From Adiantum capillus-veneris (lineage: Eukaryota; Streptophyta; Polypodiopsida; Polypodiales; Pteridaceae), in contig CM043945.1 in assembly GCA_014529385.2 (NCBI GenBank), positions 156,432,741 to 156,496,740 on the forward strand: a DNA stretch of 64,000 nt, read 5' to 3'. A model generated the notes under the pieces. The model ran no database searches. It worked only from the letters and a program-made list of their open reading frames with translations, and was not told the DNA's origin. Each line of letters starts with the position of its first letter. The stretch's first letter is position 1. A program made the position numbers and the translations under genes. Of the stretch, positions 1 to 9,829 are shown piece after piece.

Positions 1-837
1 ACAAGCAGGAGCCATTACAAGCAACATGGGTAGCCTTGGGACAAGTGTCCCCCTTTCCCCTTTGAGAGAGAGGACTTGATAAATGCTAAAACAATTAGAT
101 AATTCATGTAATTTATCATTGGACCCCTTTGAAGCCTAGTCAATAGGCTTCAAGCAACACATGAAGGTAACATGGGTAGGGGCCTGACATGTGTCCTTGC
201 TGTCTCTTCAAGTTGGGCTTCCCTTGTGTGTGTGAGTGGGTGTTCTCTCTCTAGCCCCTAGGAAAAGGGCTCGCCCCCCCTCTTGTAGGAATGCTTTTGA
301 CTTTTAGGTGATCAAGCACCTTACTCACCAAGAATGACAAAGCACTTGAACTAGGGGGTGTTCCCACAAGCATCTCAGGCAAGCTTCTCAAGGCACCTCA
401 AGTACTTTAATCATGCAGCAAGTCAAGCACCTCAAGCATGGAGCCAGTCAAGCACCTCAAGCATCTTAATCAAGCACCTCAAGTATGAAAAACACCTCAA
501 GCATGACAAGCACCTCAAGCAGGACAAGCACCTCGAGCTTGGGCCGGGTTCCCACCTCAAGCTCAGCCCTAGCTTACTTAAGGTCAAAGGACTTTTACAA
601 ACATTTATTGGAGGTCTTCAATGAAGCTAACCCTAAGGTCTTATGCTCCATTGGTTAGCCTTGCTCTTTGATAGACCATCTCCCTTTTGGGCCCCTTTAC
701 CATTGGTCCCGTGTTGAGATAGATCTATAAGCACATTCCTATATCTTAACACTTGTTCCCGTTTATTCTCCCACATTAAGTGATCAATTTAATATGAGAA
801 AATCATTTGGGTTAGTTAGATATTAGATTTTATGACA
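1..837 (-). repeat. 3' LTR of the chromovirus (partial)
   Basis: Base 1 corresponds to base 37322 of the other LTR, so about 788 bp of this copy lie outside the window. It ends in TATGACA at 837; read on the minus strand the LTR starts TGTCATAAAATC directly after the polypurine tract. Differences from the right LTR seen by eye fall near 140, 203, 327, 449 and 702, all single-base. The short ORF at 358-624 exists identically in both LTRs because the LTRs are near-identical; it is not evidence of a gene. Confidence 0.95.
310..545. repeat. AAGCACCTCAAG short-repeat tract inside the LTR
   Basis: About ten imperfect copies of AAGCACCTCAAG or AGCACCTCAAGC are strung through this part of the LTR. 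The same tract is at 37631-37866 in the sister LTR, and a diverged, inverted version (GAGGTGCTTGT) is at about 62890-63060 in the plus-strand gypsy copy. It is a family trait of this LTR, with no visible coding role. Confidence 0.75.
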
Positions 838-850
838 TTACCTCTCTCTT
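838..850 (-). other. Polypurine tract of the chromovirus
   Basis: On the minus strand this reads AAGAGAGAGGTAA and abuts the LTR start TGTCAT. The same AAGAGAGAGGTAA-TG junction occurs at 62554-62568 in the second gypsy copy, which fixes the LTR boundary in both. Confidence 0.85.
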
Positions 851-1196
851 GAAATCATAGTCGTCCTCGACTATGAGGTAGGAGAGATAAAGTCTTAGTC
901 ATTAGTCAATCGTACTTAGCGGGTAAAGGATCCCTTTTTACCCTACGACATCTTTCCAAGATGGATGACTAATCCATTTGGTGCTTGGTGGACATAGCTG
1001 CCGCAAGCATGTCTGCTCTTTAGTCCATTTCATTCTCCCAAAGTAGAGTGACAAATTCTACTTGGTGTTTGAGAGACGTCGTCATCACAAACATGATTCT
1101 AAGCATGCATACTAGTTAAATTTGTGCACAATTAAAAAGAGGACTAGTCATATAATAAAAAAACATGAGTTATTTAAAAGAGATTTGTACATTTGC
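851..1196 (-). other. Retrotransposon 3' untranslated region
   Basis: This non-coding stretch lies between the gag-pol stop and the PPT. It matches, inverted and diverged, the stretch at 62281-62552 downstream of the second gypsy pol copy, so it belongs to the element. Confidence 0.7.
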
Positions 1197-4100
1197 TTAC
1201 TCTAATGTAGCATTGTAAGCATTGACAAGGTTCATACTATCCTTAAGTTGTACTCCTTGCATCCATTTAGCATCTTCAAAAGGATAATTTTTGAACTTAA
1301 TAAGATACCGTCGGATAATCTTACCATGTCGTAGTACCTTGTCTTCATGCCAAAGGATAGCTTCGGGTTGTAGCACCTCTTCTTGGTCTTCAACTTCGGG
1401 AGGGTCTTCAATAATTGGTTCAATTGGTGGCTCTCCTTTGTAGGGCTTAAGTAAGCTTACATGAAAGGCATTGTGTATAAGCCAATGGTTGGGCAACTTG
1501 AGTTGATAAGCCGTCTCATTGATAGGCTTCAAGATTTGGAAAGGACCATAGTATCTTTTTGCTAGTTTAGCATAATACTTTTGATGGCCCATAGGAATTT
1601 TGCCCGTCGTTTGCCTTAATCGAGCCTTAGGAAACTTGAGTAAGACCCAATCATTTTCTTTGAACATTAAGGCTCTTCTGTGCTTATCAGCAGCAGCTTT
1701 TTGCCGTTGTTGAGAGATGGCTATAGCCTCCCTAATCTTTTGAAAAGATTCTTGTAGGTCACGGCTATACTCATCGGCGGCGAAGATCTTCCCATGTACT
1801 TTCAGTAGCAAGGGACTTTTAGGTCTTCCTTCTATGATCTCGAAAGGTGCTTTGCCCGTAGAAGTATGTACAATATTATTGTAGGCATACTCTACTAGCG
1901 GTAAATACTTTTCCCATTGTGAGCATTGATCTACTTCGGTAACACAAGTTTTGAGTAGATCGAGTATCGTAAGATTGGCTATCTCACTTTGGCCATCCGT
2001 TTGTGGGTGATAGGCCGAAGAGAAATTCAATCTTGTTCCTAGATTTTCAAAGAGACCTTTCCAGAAATTACTGGTCATTCTAGGATCTCTATCTGACATG
2101 ATGGATGTGGGTAATCCATGGTGTTTGAAAATCTGAGATATGAAGAGAGTTGCCATTTGACGTGCCTTAATAGTCTTTTTGACAGGAATAAAATGTGCTT
2201 GCTTGCTAAACCTGTCAACTATTGTCCATATTCCTGTATTCCCATGGATAGACTTGGGTAATCCAAAGATGAAATCCATGGATATACTCTCCCATGGTGA
2301 ATTTGGAATAGGCAATGGCTGGAGTAATCCAGGTTGCTTCCCTCTATCATACTTGGTCTTTTGGCATACTACACATTTTGAAACATACTCTTGTATGTCC
2401 ACTTTCATGGTAGGCCAATAGAAATACGTCTCTACTCCTCGGAGAGTAGGTTGAATACCTCTATGCCCTGCATATGGGGGAGCATGGGATTCATACATAA
2501 CCTTCTCACGAAGGGAATGGGTAGCACATAGCCTATTGCCGTGGAGAAGATAACCATCCTGCAAGGTGAATGGTTCCTCTTTCTTCCCCAAAGCAAGGGC
2601 TGACATTATGTCTCTAAAGTCAGGGTCAGTAGCATACTCATCTATCATAGAGGATAGATCATTGTGAGTAGCTATAGACACCGCATTAACTTTTGGTCGT
2701 CGTGAAAGTGCATCGGCAACTTGATTGTGCTTACCAGCTATGTGAGCAATATGGAAATTAAATTGCGAAAGAAAATTTTCCCACCTCATTTGTTTGTCGG
2801 AAAGCTTGGTTTGCGTCATGAAATACTTGAGACTTTGGTGGTCGGTTCGTAGGATAAATGGAGTCCCCAATAGGTAGTGCTTCCATGTGTCTAGGGCATG
2901 TAGAACAACTAAAAGCTCTTTCTCATAAATGCCCAAGACTCGTTCATCACCATTGAGCCTTCGGCTCTCATATGCTATGGCATGCCCTTCTTGAAGCAAA
3001 ACCGCTCCAAGGCAATCACCACAAGCATCACATTGGACCTCAAATGGCTTTGAGAGATCCGGAAGCACGAGGACTGGTTGGGAAGTAAGCTTCTCTTTGA
3101 GTTTTTCAAAAGAATTTTGCTCCTTAGCAGTCCATACAAACTTAACGTTCTTCTTGGTTAAGTCGTGTAGTGGTCCTGCTACTTCAGAGAATTTTGCCAT
3201 GAAGCGTCTATAGTATGCACACATACCAATAAAGCTTCTTAGCTCATGTAGATTCCTTGGGTTAGGCCATGATTTTATTACCTCTAACTTTGATGGATCC
3301 ATATGAATACCATCGTGAGAGATAATATGGCCTAGATATTGAATCTCTTGAAGGAAGAATTCACTTTTCTTTTGGTTGAGAAAAAGTTTGTTCTCCCTCA
3401 AGGCTTGAAAAATCACTTGGAGATGTTGCTTATGTTCCTCCAAAGACTTGGAGTAGATGATGATATCATCGAAGAACACTCCAGTGAATTTTCGATATGG
3501 TCTAAAAATTTTCTCCATCAAGCGATTGAACGTAGCTGGTGCATTAGTCAAGCCAAAAGGCATGACTAGATATTCATAAAGACCAAATGTTGTGCAAAAC
3601 ACGGTCTTTAAGGTATCCTCATCCACTATCCTTATTTGATGATAGCCACTCTTAAGGTCAATCCTACTGAAGTAGGTAGAGCCTTGTAGCTTATCAAACA
3701 GATCTTCTACCCGAGGTACGGGAAATCTGTTTTTGATAGTGATATGGTTTAGTGCTCGATAGTCCACACACATACGGTATGTACCATCTTTCTTTTGCAC
3801 TAAAACGACTGGAGAACAAAAGGGAGAGGAACTAGGCCTCACCATCCCTTTGTCTACCAGCTCTTCTACTTGCCTCATGATCTCCTCTTGTTGAGCTTGT
3901 GAGACTCGATAAGGAGGTTTGTTAGGCGGTGAGCTTCCTGGAAGGAGCTCAATACGATGGTCATCATCCCCTCGTTTTGGAGGTAGGTCCATAGGGATAT
4001 CATCGATGAACACATCTTGGAATCCTTTTAGAAAAGTAGACAAGTCTAACTCTTCTTGATTCCTAACATTTTCATTTGATGAAACATTATTAGCTTTTAA

Positions 4101-5981
4101 AGACTCTTTGACATAAATCATGTACGCAGAAACTGAGCTCTTCATTGATTTATCAAAAGAAAGAGGATTTACAAGTGGAATAGTGCGACCACGCTCACTA
4201 GCATCTATATACATGTTCTTTCCCCTGTAGGTGAAGTAAATTCTCCTTTCAGGGAACTTCATGTTGGCAGCCATGCGATCAAACCATGGTGCCCCTAGGA
4301 TAACATCCTGATGTTGGAGGGGAGAGATGAAGAAGTCTTCTTTGTCGACATAGCTTTGGACATGAAGCCTCAACTTCCCAATCAAGGGAGTAACGGAGGC
4401 TTGTTGTCCCTTGAAAGCTGCATCAGCTGTGACTATATCTCCCATCTCGAAAGCTTGAATGCCCAACTTGGTGGCCAACTCTATTGATATGAAGTTGAGA
4501 GTAGAGCCAGGGTCAAACAAGATGAAGGCATCATGCTCTCTTACCTTTCCCCAAGCATAGGAGAGTGATGATCCTTTGCAATGAGCATCCTCTTTTGGAG
4601 CTTCGATGGTGGAAGCCCTAGGAGTCTCATTGCGAGTATTCTTCTTGGGGCAAGAACGATAGCCATGTCCTTGCTCCCCACACTTGAAACACTTATGGTC
4701 CTTGCGAAAAGCTTCAAGCTCTTCAGGAGAGAGTTTGTTTTTACCTTTGTAAACTCCCTTCTCCTTGGACCGATTGTTGTTGTTGTTGTTGTTGGAAGTG
4801 CCTTGGGAATTACTTTGAGCATTGGATTTCCCCTTTGCATCATTTTTATCTTTGTTTTCCATGGGCTTGACATTACATCTAGCCCCTTGATGGAAATTGA
4901 TGCGTGAAGCAACCATGGTGTGGTGGATTACTTCGGTAATAGTACCGGGCCGTTGAGAGTTGATATATTCGGCCATCTCTTCAGGTAATCCTGCACAGAA
5001 TTGCTGTCTTTGCTCGGCAAAGTCTATCTTTTGAAAGACAGTAGCTTTGACATGTAAATCCCAAAACTTATCTACATACTTGTTGATAGACTCATGAGAG
5101 AGGAGCTTCAAGCCGCGCCATTCGGTAAGAACTTTATCTTTAGTATCACTTGGAAGAAATTGCTTCATGATGGAAACTCGTAGAGTTTTCCATGTCTTTG
5201 GGGCTTCTCCATTGCCACGAAGCCTAGCCCACCATTGACGAGCTGATTTTTGGAAGTGCATAGCTACATGGCGTAGCTTGGAGGACTCTATGAAGCCCTC
5301 GTCCCCAAAGGCCGCATCAAATTGCTGGATGAAGGCCAACACTTTGTCGGTAGCACCAAAGGTGCCATCGTAGGTGAGAAAAGAGATACTCTTTCCTCCC
5401 TCCTTGAACTTCTTTAGCTTTTGTGACCTTCGCCATGCAGGAAATGATTTGCGATGTCCTCCCCTCTTGTATTCTCTAGGAGAATAGCCATAACTTTCAT
5501 CGGAAGAGAAGGAAGGTGAAGAAGAAGGAGAAGAGGGTGACCTCTTCCTAGCCCTTTTCTTCCTTTGTTTCCTCTCTTGCCTTTGAGAGTGATGAGGAGA
5601 AGGACTATGGGTTGCTCTTTTCCTCTTGGGAGGAGTAGGCGATCGTCTAGACCGCCTTCTTCGTGGAGCCACATCTTCAGAAGAACTTAGACTTTCATTG
5701 CTTTCTTTCTCTTTGGATTCCTCCTCTCGAATGGGAGAGAGTCTTCTTTTGGGGGTCTCTTCAAGAGGCCTCCTAAGCTCTCTCTCATCTTGGAGAGGAA
5801 GGGAAATTCCATAGGCACGAAGTTGTTGAGTAACTTCGGCTTGCAAGGTAGGGTTGCCCATAGCTTGTTGTAACCTAGTCACAAGATAATTCACAAACAT
5901 GGGAGCATCATCATTAGCACCTTCATGTGCAAAGTCAAAGCTATCAATGTTCATTCTACTCTCTTGATTATTGTCAGCCAT
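1197..5981 (-). CDS. Ty3/gypsy chromovirus gag-pol polyprotein
   Basis: This is a single 1594-aa open frame that carries out the whole retrotransposition cycle. Residues about 75-185 are unusually rich in R, S, K and P. They are followed by a retrotransposon gag domain (about 195-370), a CCHC zinc knuckle (C431-F-K-C-G-E-Q-G-H), a retropepsin with FDPGST (D490), a reverse transcriptase with FFDD (D838, D839; most gypsy elements have YLDD or FLDD), and RNase H (CDACGDCLGAVLLQ). The integrase has an HHCC zinc finger and the D1236-D1297-E1333 triad with exact D35E spacing. A C-terminal chromodomain-like segment (about 1535-1594) marks it as a chromovirus. No stop or frameshift interrupts it, so it may still be active. 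The ATG at 5981 is the first in frame and is followed by acidic and basic gag sequence. Confidence 0.95.
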   Translation of the reverse strand: MADNNQESRMNIDSFDFAHEGANDDAPMFVNYLVTRLQQAMGNPTLQAEVTQQLRAYGISLPLQDERELRRPLEETPKRRLSPIREEESKEKESNESLSSSEDVAPRRRRSRRSPTPPKRKRATHSPSPHHSQRQERKQRKKRARKRSPSSPSSSPSFSSDESYGYSPREYKRGGHRKSFPAWRRSQKLKKFKEGGKSISFLTYDGTFGATDKVLAFIQQFDAAFGDEGFIESSKLRHVAMHFQKSARQWWARLRGNGEAPKTWKTLRVSIMKQFLPSDTKDKVLTEWRGLKLLSHESINKYVDKFWDLHVKATVFQKIDFAEQRQQFCAGLPEEMAEYINSQRPGTITEVIHHTMVASRINFHQGARCNVKPMENKDKNDAKGKSNAQSNSQGTSNNNNNNNRSKEKGVYKGKNKLSPEELEAFRKDHKCFKCGEQGHGYRSCPKKNTRNETPRASTIEAPKEDAHCKGSSLSYAWGKVREHDAFILFDPGSTLNFISIELATKLGIQAFEMGDIVTADAAFKGQQASVTPLIGKLRLHVQSYVDKEDFFISPLQHQDVILGAPWFDRMAANMKFPERRIYFTYRGKNMYIDASERGRTIPLVNPLSFDKSMKSSVSAYMIYVKESLKANNVSSNENVRNQEELDLSTFLKGFQDVFIDDIPMDLPPKRGDDDHRIELLPGSSPPNKPPYRVSQAQQEEIMRQVEELVDKGMVRPSSSPFCSPVVLVQKKDGTYRMCVDYRALNHITIKNRFPVPRVEDLFDKLQGSTYFSRIDLKSGYHQIRIVDEDTLKTVFCTTFGLYEYLVMPFGLTNAPATFNRLMEKIFRPYRKFTGVFFDDIIIYSKSLEEHKQHLQVIFQALRENKLFLNQKKSEFFLQEIQYLGHIISHDGIHMDPSKLEVIKSWPNPRNLHELRSFIGMCAYYRRFMAKFSEVAGPLHDLTKKNVKFVWTAKEQNSFEKLKEKLTSQPVLVLPDLSKPFEVQCDACGDCLGAVLLQEGHAIAYESRRLNGDERVLGIYEKELLVVLHALDTWKHYLLGTPFILRTDHQSLKYFMTQTKLSDKQMRWENFLSQFNFHIAHIAGKHNQVADALSRRPKVNAVSIATHNDLSSMIDEYATDPDFRDIMSALALGKKEEPFTLQDGYLLHGNRLCATHSLREKVMYESHAPPYAGHRGIQPTLRGVETYFYWPTMKVDIQEYVSKCVVCQKTKYDRGKQPGLLQPLPIPNSPWESISMDFIFGLPKSIHGNTGIWTIVDRFSKQAHFIPVKKTIKARQMATLFISQIFKHHGLPTSIMSDRDPRMTSNFWKGLFENLGTRLNFSSAYHPQTDGQSEIANLTILDLLKTCVTEVDQCSQWEKYLPLVEYAYNNIVHTSTGKAPFEIIEGRPKSPLLLKVHGKIFAADEYSRDLQESFQKIREAIAISQQRQKAAADKHRRALMFKENDWVLLKFPKARLRQTTGKIPMGHQKYYAKLAKRYYGPFQILKPINETAYQLKLPNHWLIHNAFHVSLLKPYKGEPPIEPIIEDPPEVEDQEEVLQPEAILWHEDKVLRHGKIIRRYLIKFKNYPFEDAKWMQGVQLKDSMNLVNAYNATLE

Positions 5982-6216
5982 GTTAACAAAATTTTATGTA
6001 TGTACTTAGTGTATGCTTTGGCAATTCAAAACCTTAGTTGCCACTCCTCTTAGCCTTTGAAAATCGGCTCTTAAGTATCTACACCCACGGCTCAAAGTGG
6101 TTAATTATAGAGAGTAGAGGAGTAGGTCTAACATAGCAGAGTTGCCAAGGGCTAGCTCCTTTCGGACTTCTTATGGCTCAATAATGGTAAAGCCGTAGGC
6201 AAGTCTAAAAAGACTC
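5982..6216 (-). other. Gag-proximal half of the chromovirus leader
   Basis: This is non-coding sequence directly upstream of the gag ATG. Together with 36357-36518 it makes up a leader of about 400 bp once the nested transposon is removed. It contains no copy of the 20-bp core repeat that fills the neighbouring element. Confidence 0.7.
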
Positions 6217-6220
6217 CATT
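6217..6220. other. Target-site duplication CATT, left copy
   Basis: CATT directly precedes the left terminal repeat. The matching CATT directly follows the right terminal repeat at 36353-36356. Only 4 bp long, so its weight comes from its exact placement beside the 16-bp repeats. Confidence 0.7.
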
Positions 6221-6236
6221 AAGACCATATTAGGTA
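6221..6236 (+). repeat. Left terminal inverted repeat of the giant transposon
   Basis: AAGACCATATTAGGTA is perfectly complementary to 36337-36352. Weaker similarity continues inward: both ends carry an AAAGTGGGAAAA-type block, at about 6313-6326 on the left and right next to the repeat on the right end. Confidence 0.75.
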
Positions 6237-6512
6237 TTTTGGTAAAAATCTCACATTATGGGAATCTCCAAATCGACCGAATTCATGTAATTTGGGAATT
6301 TTCCACTTAAAGTGGGAAAAATTGAGGTGTGTGGCTAGTAAATAAAGTGAAAATCTCATAGGATTGTGGTGTTGATAAACACCAAAAGTCAAGAGGATGT
6401 ACAACACATGGATTTGAATAATAACTATAAATTACATAAAACAAAGGAAGATATAAAAAAGATTTTGTTTACAAATTGACTAGTATAGTCACAATAGAAG
6501 CTCCACATAATT
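6237..6512. other. Left subterminal region and 3' UTR of the transposase-like gene
   Basis: AT-rich non-coding sequence between the left terminus and the stop codon of the 1075-aa gene. It includes the palindromic GGGAATTTTCC-type stretch and AAAGTGGGAAAA, which is shared with the right terminus. It presumably holds the polyadenylation site for the minus-strand gene. No full 20-bp core is present. Confidence 0.5.
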
Positions 6513-9500
6513 CTACTCCACATTTGATACCATATCTGAACTTTGATCCAAGTGTGGCTGATGTGCACGAGTGAGGCCTTCTTTGGCTTTTAGAGCATGT
6601 CTTTCTGGAATCTTTATTCTAGAAAATGGTCCTTCTTTGTTGGGTCTCCAGGACCAAACAATTGCATCTATAGTTTCCCACACTTGTGGGTCCTTATAGT
6701 TGACAGCCCAATAACCCTTCCAACAATTACTGTAAGCTTGAGTATCTGTCATCCCACTTTTTCTCGCGCAAGGTGTCCAATATTGAATCAAGAGTTTTCT
6801 GTAGTTTGGTGATGTAGGCTCATTATCAATGTCAGATAAAGCCATTGCAAGCCACACTGGATAGATTTTTGTGTCACTCGGAACAAGCATAAGAAAGTCA
6901 CCTTGGTGCACATCAGACATAGGGTCAAACTCTTCCCTTGGCCTATCTCGTTGAGGCCCACAAAAATGATCGTTCAACTCTTCAAGGCCTAGGAATCTTT
7001 CTGCTCCTTGTTGCAAATTCATTGTAGTGCTTTGTAGATGAGAATATTCTTGAGTTTTTGGCCAAAACATTTCATACAAGACTCCCTCTGATATGATTGC
7101 TTTTCCAATCTCTTCAATTACCTTACTCCAATAATCTATCACGGGTCTATAATATCGCGGAATACTTGAACCATTCCCTAAATTTTTCCAAAATTTTATA
7201 TAGTTCTTTAGCCCCAAAATGACTTCTTCGTGGGCCTTGACATACTCCGCCATTTGTACTAGAGGTGGATCTCCATGTGGTAACATTGGCTTGCCTTCTG
7301 TGTCTATTTTCCAAAGGCGAATACTTCCACTCCAACTTGATACACCTACATGTGCCTTATATTGCATCATTGGTGTCTCATCCTGCATAAAGAACCTGAA
7401 CTGAAGCGGTTTGGAATGTCCAACAAGTATGTCTTGTCCATCACAAAGATAGCCATCACAATATTGCTTAAAATCAGGGATCTTTGTGAGAAAAAATGGA
7501 GCTGGAGATGAAGATGAGCTGTTTCGTAATGTATCCATCAAATGTGGCAAAGTATAGGTTTGTGTAACTCTCAACTTCTCTGAAAACCTACTAAACATGG
7601 CGTCTATGTCCTCATGTGTATGCCCAACCATTAAAAATCCCAGCTGGATGGTTTTGAAAACACCCCTTGCAACAAGCATTGACAAATAGGCAAATAAGTA
7701 TCGATTTTTGTTTTCCCCTGCACAATTATCCAATTGTAGCAACAAGTTCTCTGGCAATCTGCGAAATGTTGACCCCAATTCCTCTTCTGCAATTTCTGAC
7801 GACTGCACAATGGGCTCTTTTCCATCACTCAAGTTATGGTAGTCCAAAGCATCCCTTGAGTTCAAAGCATGTAGTAGTGAAATATTGCTCCTTGGAAGTC
7901 CATTTGCTACTAGATCACCAAGAGGATGCTTATCTATCCTCTCGAGGTTATGTAAACAATTAGAAATTGAGCCAATTGTAAGATTTGGATCAGCTGGCCA
8001 CAAACCATTCAAGACAAAGTGTCCGTAATGACCTTCTCCATGTCCATGAGTGATCATGCCAATCAATGCCACCTGCAGATTATATCCTGAATCCACACCC
8101 TTGGGAACAATGCGTAATCTAGGAATGGCAGTCTTCTTTTGATCCATCTTATCATGGATTATGCATACATATTTTTGTGGTTGAGTTTCTGAATACGTGC
8201 GCCATGCATAATATAGGCTTCTGCAACTCTTTTGTTGTGCCATGTGAACTTCTCTCTCCCTCAAGAGAAGAGCTCTCTCTTCAAGAGAAGGTTTAGCTTC
8301 TAACCTTGCCTTGATTGAGCTACAAATATTGCACTTAGAGAACTCACTCGTCTTTGTTAAAGTGACATGTGGGTACTCTTTGTTCCAAATTCTACCAAAA
8401 GAAGATTGGGATAGCTTCTTCTCATAGCCCATTTGGTCAAGTGTCGTGTTGATTTCACATAAAATATCCACTTGTTTGTATGTTGATGGAATCACCAATT
8501 GAGTCTCTCTTGAGCCATCTAGCAGTGTTCTACTTCTATGTGGCATCTTCTCAGAGTTATTTTCCACAAACTCGTTTAGTAGTGCTCTTGCTAAACTAGT
8601 ATGTTGAAGTCCCCTTCTCAATGTACATGTGTTCCCATGTACATATTGGCGCACACCATTTTCAAAGTTCTCCTTGTATCGATAAAATGATGTCTTTGGT
8701 ATTCCATGTAGCTCATACCATGCTCTACAACAAACAATAGAGCCATTTAGCTTGAATTGGTATCGTGACTTCTCATCTTTCTGATAACATATAGAAAGAA
8801 CATCATAAACATAATTAGTGCGTGATTTTTGAGACTCTCCCCAAAATTGTTGTCGTAACCTTGTCACCATATCACGATCTGCAAATTGGCAGCATTTTTG
8901 TGCACAACAATCAATGCATGATACCCTTTGAATTGATTTGTTTGAAAGGTAAAAAGTCAAAGCTGGTGCTGCTTTTGATTTTTGAGTCCTGTTCATGAAA
9001 GTGTATCGTCTCTTCCTTGACAACTGGACAACATTACTCCCATCAAGTTTTTTTCCAACATTGCCATCGTTGGATACATCCTCATATGTAGCATGCATGC
9101 CATCAACAGGAACAAAGCGTTGTAATGGGCTCCCATTCAACATTGTTGTCTGCTTGATGGGCCACTTTAGCAAAGTGATGCTACCCACTTCAACCACATC
9201 ATGAATGCTTGCATTTTCTCTTTCAATATCCACACCCACACAATCAGGACCAAGTTCCTGAAAGTTGACATAATCATGTGGAAATACATATAAGATGGTC
9301 CCTTCATTCATGGTTTGCATCATTGTGTCATCTTTTAAAAGGACCCTCTGATTTCTCCAAGACTCTCGAATCATTGCTTCAAATTCTGGGCTTGTCATAG
9401 GTATTGCATCTGTAACTAGAGGATCAGAATGATCATGTTCTTCATCACCATTGTAGCTTTCGTGTGGATCAATTAAGTTCCCATTTAATACAAAAGATTG

Positions 9501-9740
9501 CAAAAGAAGCTTTGACCATCGAACAACACTCCATAATGAGCCTTGGAGAGATGAAGTATCCATTGTAGGAAAAGGTAGGACCACATCCTTCAAGCATTCC
9601 TCCACTAGTATGGAGACATTTCCCAGCCCTATCTTTGTACCACCACAAGTGGAATCTGGATCTGTTCTACACACACAACCAATACCAACGATTTCATTGT
9701 CAAGTATCATATGTACTTTCTCCCCAGATTCGAAGTCCAT
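6513..9740 (-). CDS. DUF7869-like, probable DDE-type transposase of the giant element
   Basis: A 1075-aa uninterrupted frame. Residues about 8-80 resemble a module of plant transposon proteins (pattern TDPxxxxGGxxxG ... LPFP ... GSLWSVVRW). Cysteine clusters follow (CIDCCAQKCC, then CNIC near 470), possible zinc-binding sites. The core has HDKMDQ (D530/D533), LQLDNCAGENKN (D671) and GHTHEDIDAMFSRF (E710/D711/D713). This is the DUF7869 signature, with the D...D...D/E order of an RNase H-fold transposase. The C-terminal part (about 890-1040) has a hydrophobic, W-rich segment that could be a chromatin-reader-like barrel; this is inference. The ATG at 9740 is preceded by a good minus-strand splice acceptor (TTACTTACAG), so a 5' exon is expected upstream. 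It is the only gene on this strand of the element and the natural candidate for mobilising it. The catalytic role is inferred. Confidence 0.8.
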   Translation of the reverse strand: MDFESGEKVHMILDNEIVGIGCVCRTDPDSTCGGTKIGLGNVSILVEECLKDVVLPFPTMDTSSLQGSLWSVVRWSKLLLQSFVLNGNLIDPHESYNGDEEHDHSDPLVTDAIPMTSPEFEAMIRESWRNQRVLLKDDTMMQTMNEGTILYVFPHDYVNFQELGPDCVGVDIERENASIHDVVEVGSITLLKWPIKQTTMLNGSPLQRFVPVDGMHATYEDVSNDGNVGKKLDGSNVVQLSRKRRYTFMNRTQKSKAAPALTFYLSNKSIQRVSCIDCCAQKCCQFADRDMVTRLRQQFWGESQKSRTNYVYDVLSICYQKDEKSRYQFKLNGSIVCCRAWYELHGIPKTSFYRYKENFENGVRQYVHGNTCTLRRGLQHTSLARALLNEFVENNSEKMPHRSRTLLDGSRETQLVIPSTYKQVDILCEINTTLDQMGYEKKLSQSSFGRIWNKEYPHVTLTKTSEFSKCNICSSIKARLEAKPSLEERALLLREREVHMAQQKSCRSLYYAWRTYSETQPQKYVCIIHDKMDQKKTAIPRLRIVPKGVDSGYNLQVALIGMITHGHGEGHYGHFVLNGLWPADPNLTIGSISNCLHNLERIDKHPLGDLVANGLPRSNISLLHALNSRDALDYHNLSDGKEPIVQSSEIAEEELGSTFRRLPENLLLQLDNCAGENKNRYLFAYLSMLVARGVFKTIQLGFLMVGHTHEDIDAMFSRFSEKLRVTQTYTLPHLMDTLRNSSSSSPAPFFLTKIPDFKQYCDGYLCDGQDILVGHSKPLQFRFFMQDETPMMQYKAHVGVSSWSGSIRLWKIDTEGKPMLPHGDPPLVQMAEYVKAHEEVILGLKNYIKFWKNLGNGSSIPRYYRPVIDYWSKVIEEIGKAIISEGVLYEMFWPKTQEYSHLQSTTMNLQQGAERFLGLEELNDHFCGPQRDRPREEFDPMSDVHQGDFLMLVPSDTKIYPVWLAMALSDIDNEPTSPNYRKLLIQYWTPCARKSGMTDTQAYSNCWKGYWAVNYKDPQVWETIDAIVWSWRPNKEGPFSRIKIPERHALKAKEGLTRAHQPHLDQSSDMVSNVE

Positions 9741-9829
9741 CCTGTAAGTAAAAAGATTACATTGTTAAATCCATAGTTATAGAAAAATACTCTTCAAACC
9801 AAAAATCATGCTACAACATGAAAAAGGTT

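Noticed and set aside
358-624. 88-codon ORF in the LTR, repeated at 37679-37945
   Set aside because: Shared only because the two LTRs are near-identical. It translates the AAGCACCTCAAG repeat.
4581-4907. Plus-strand ORFs across gag-pol
   Set aside because: Shadows of the intact minus-strand polyprotein.
6219-6222. TTAA target duplication (Kolobok-like) at the left end
   Set aside because: TTAA spans the left boundary but the right boundary reads TTCA, so only CATT is shared.
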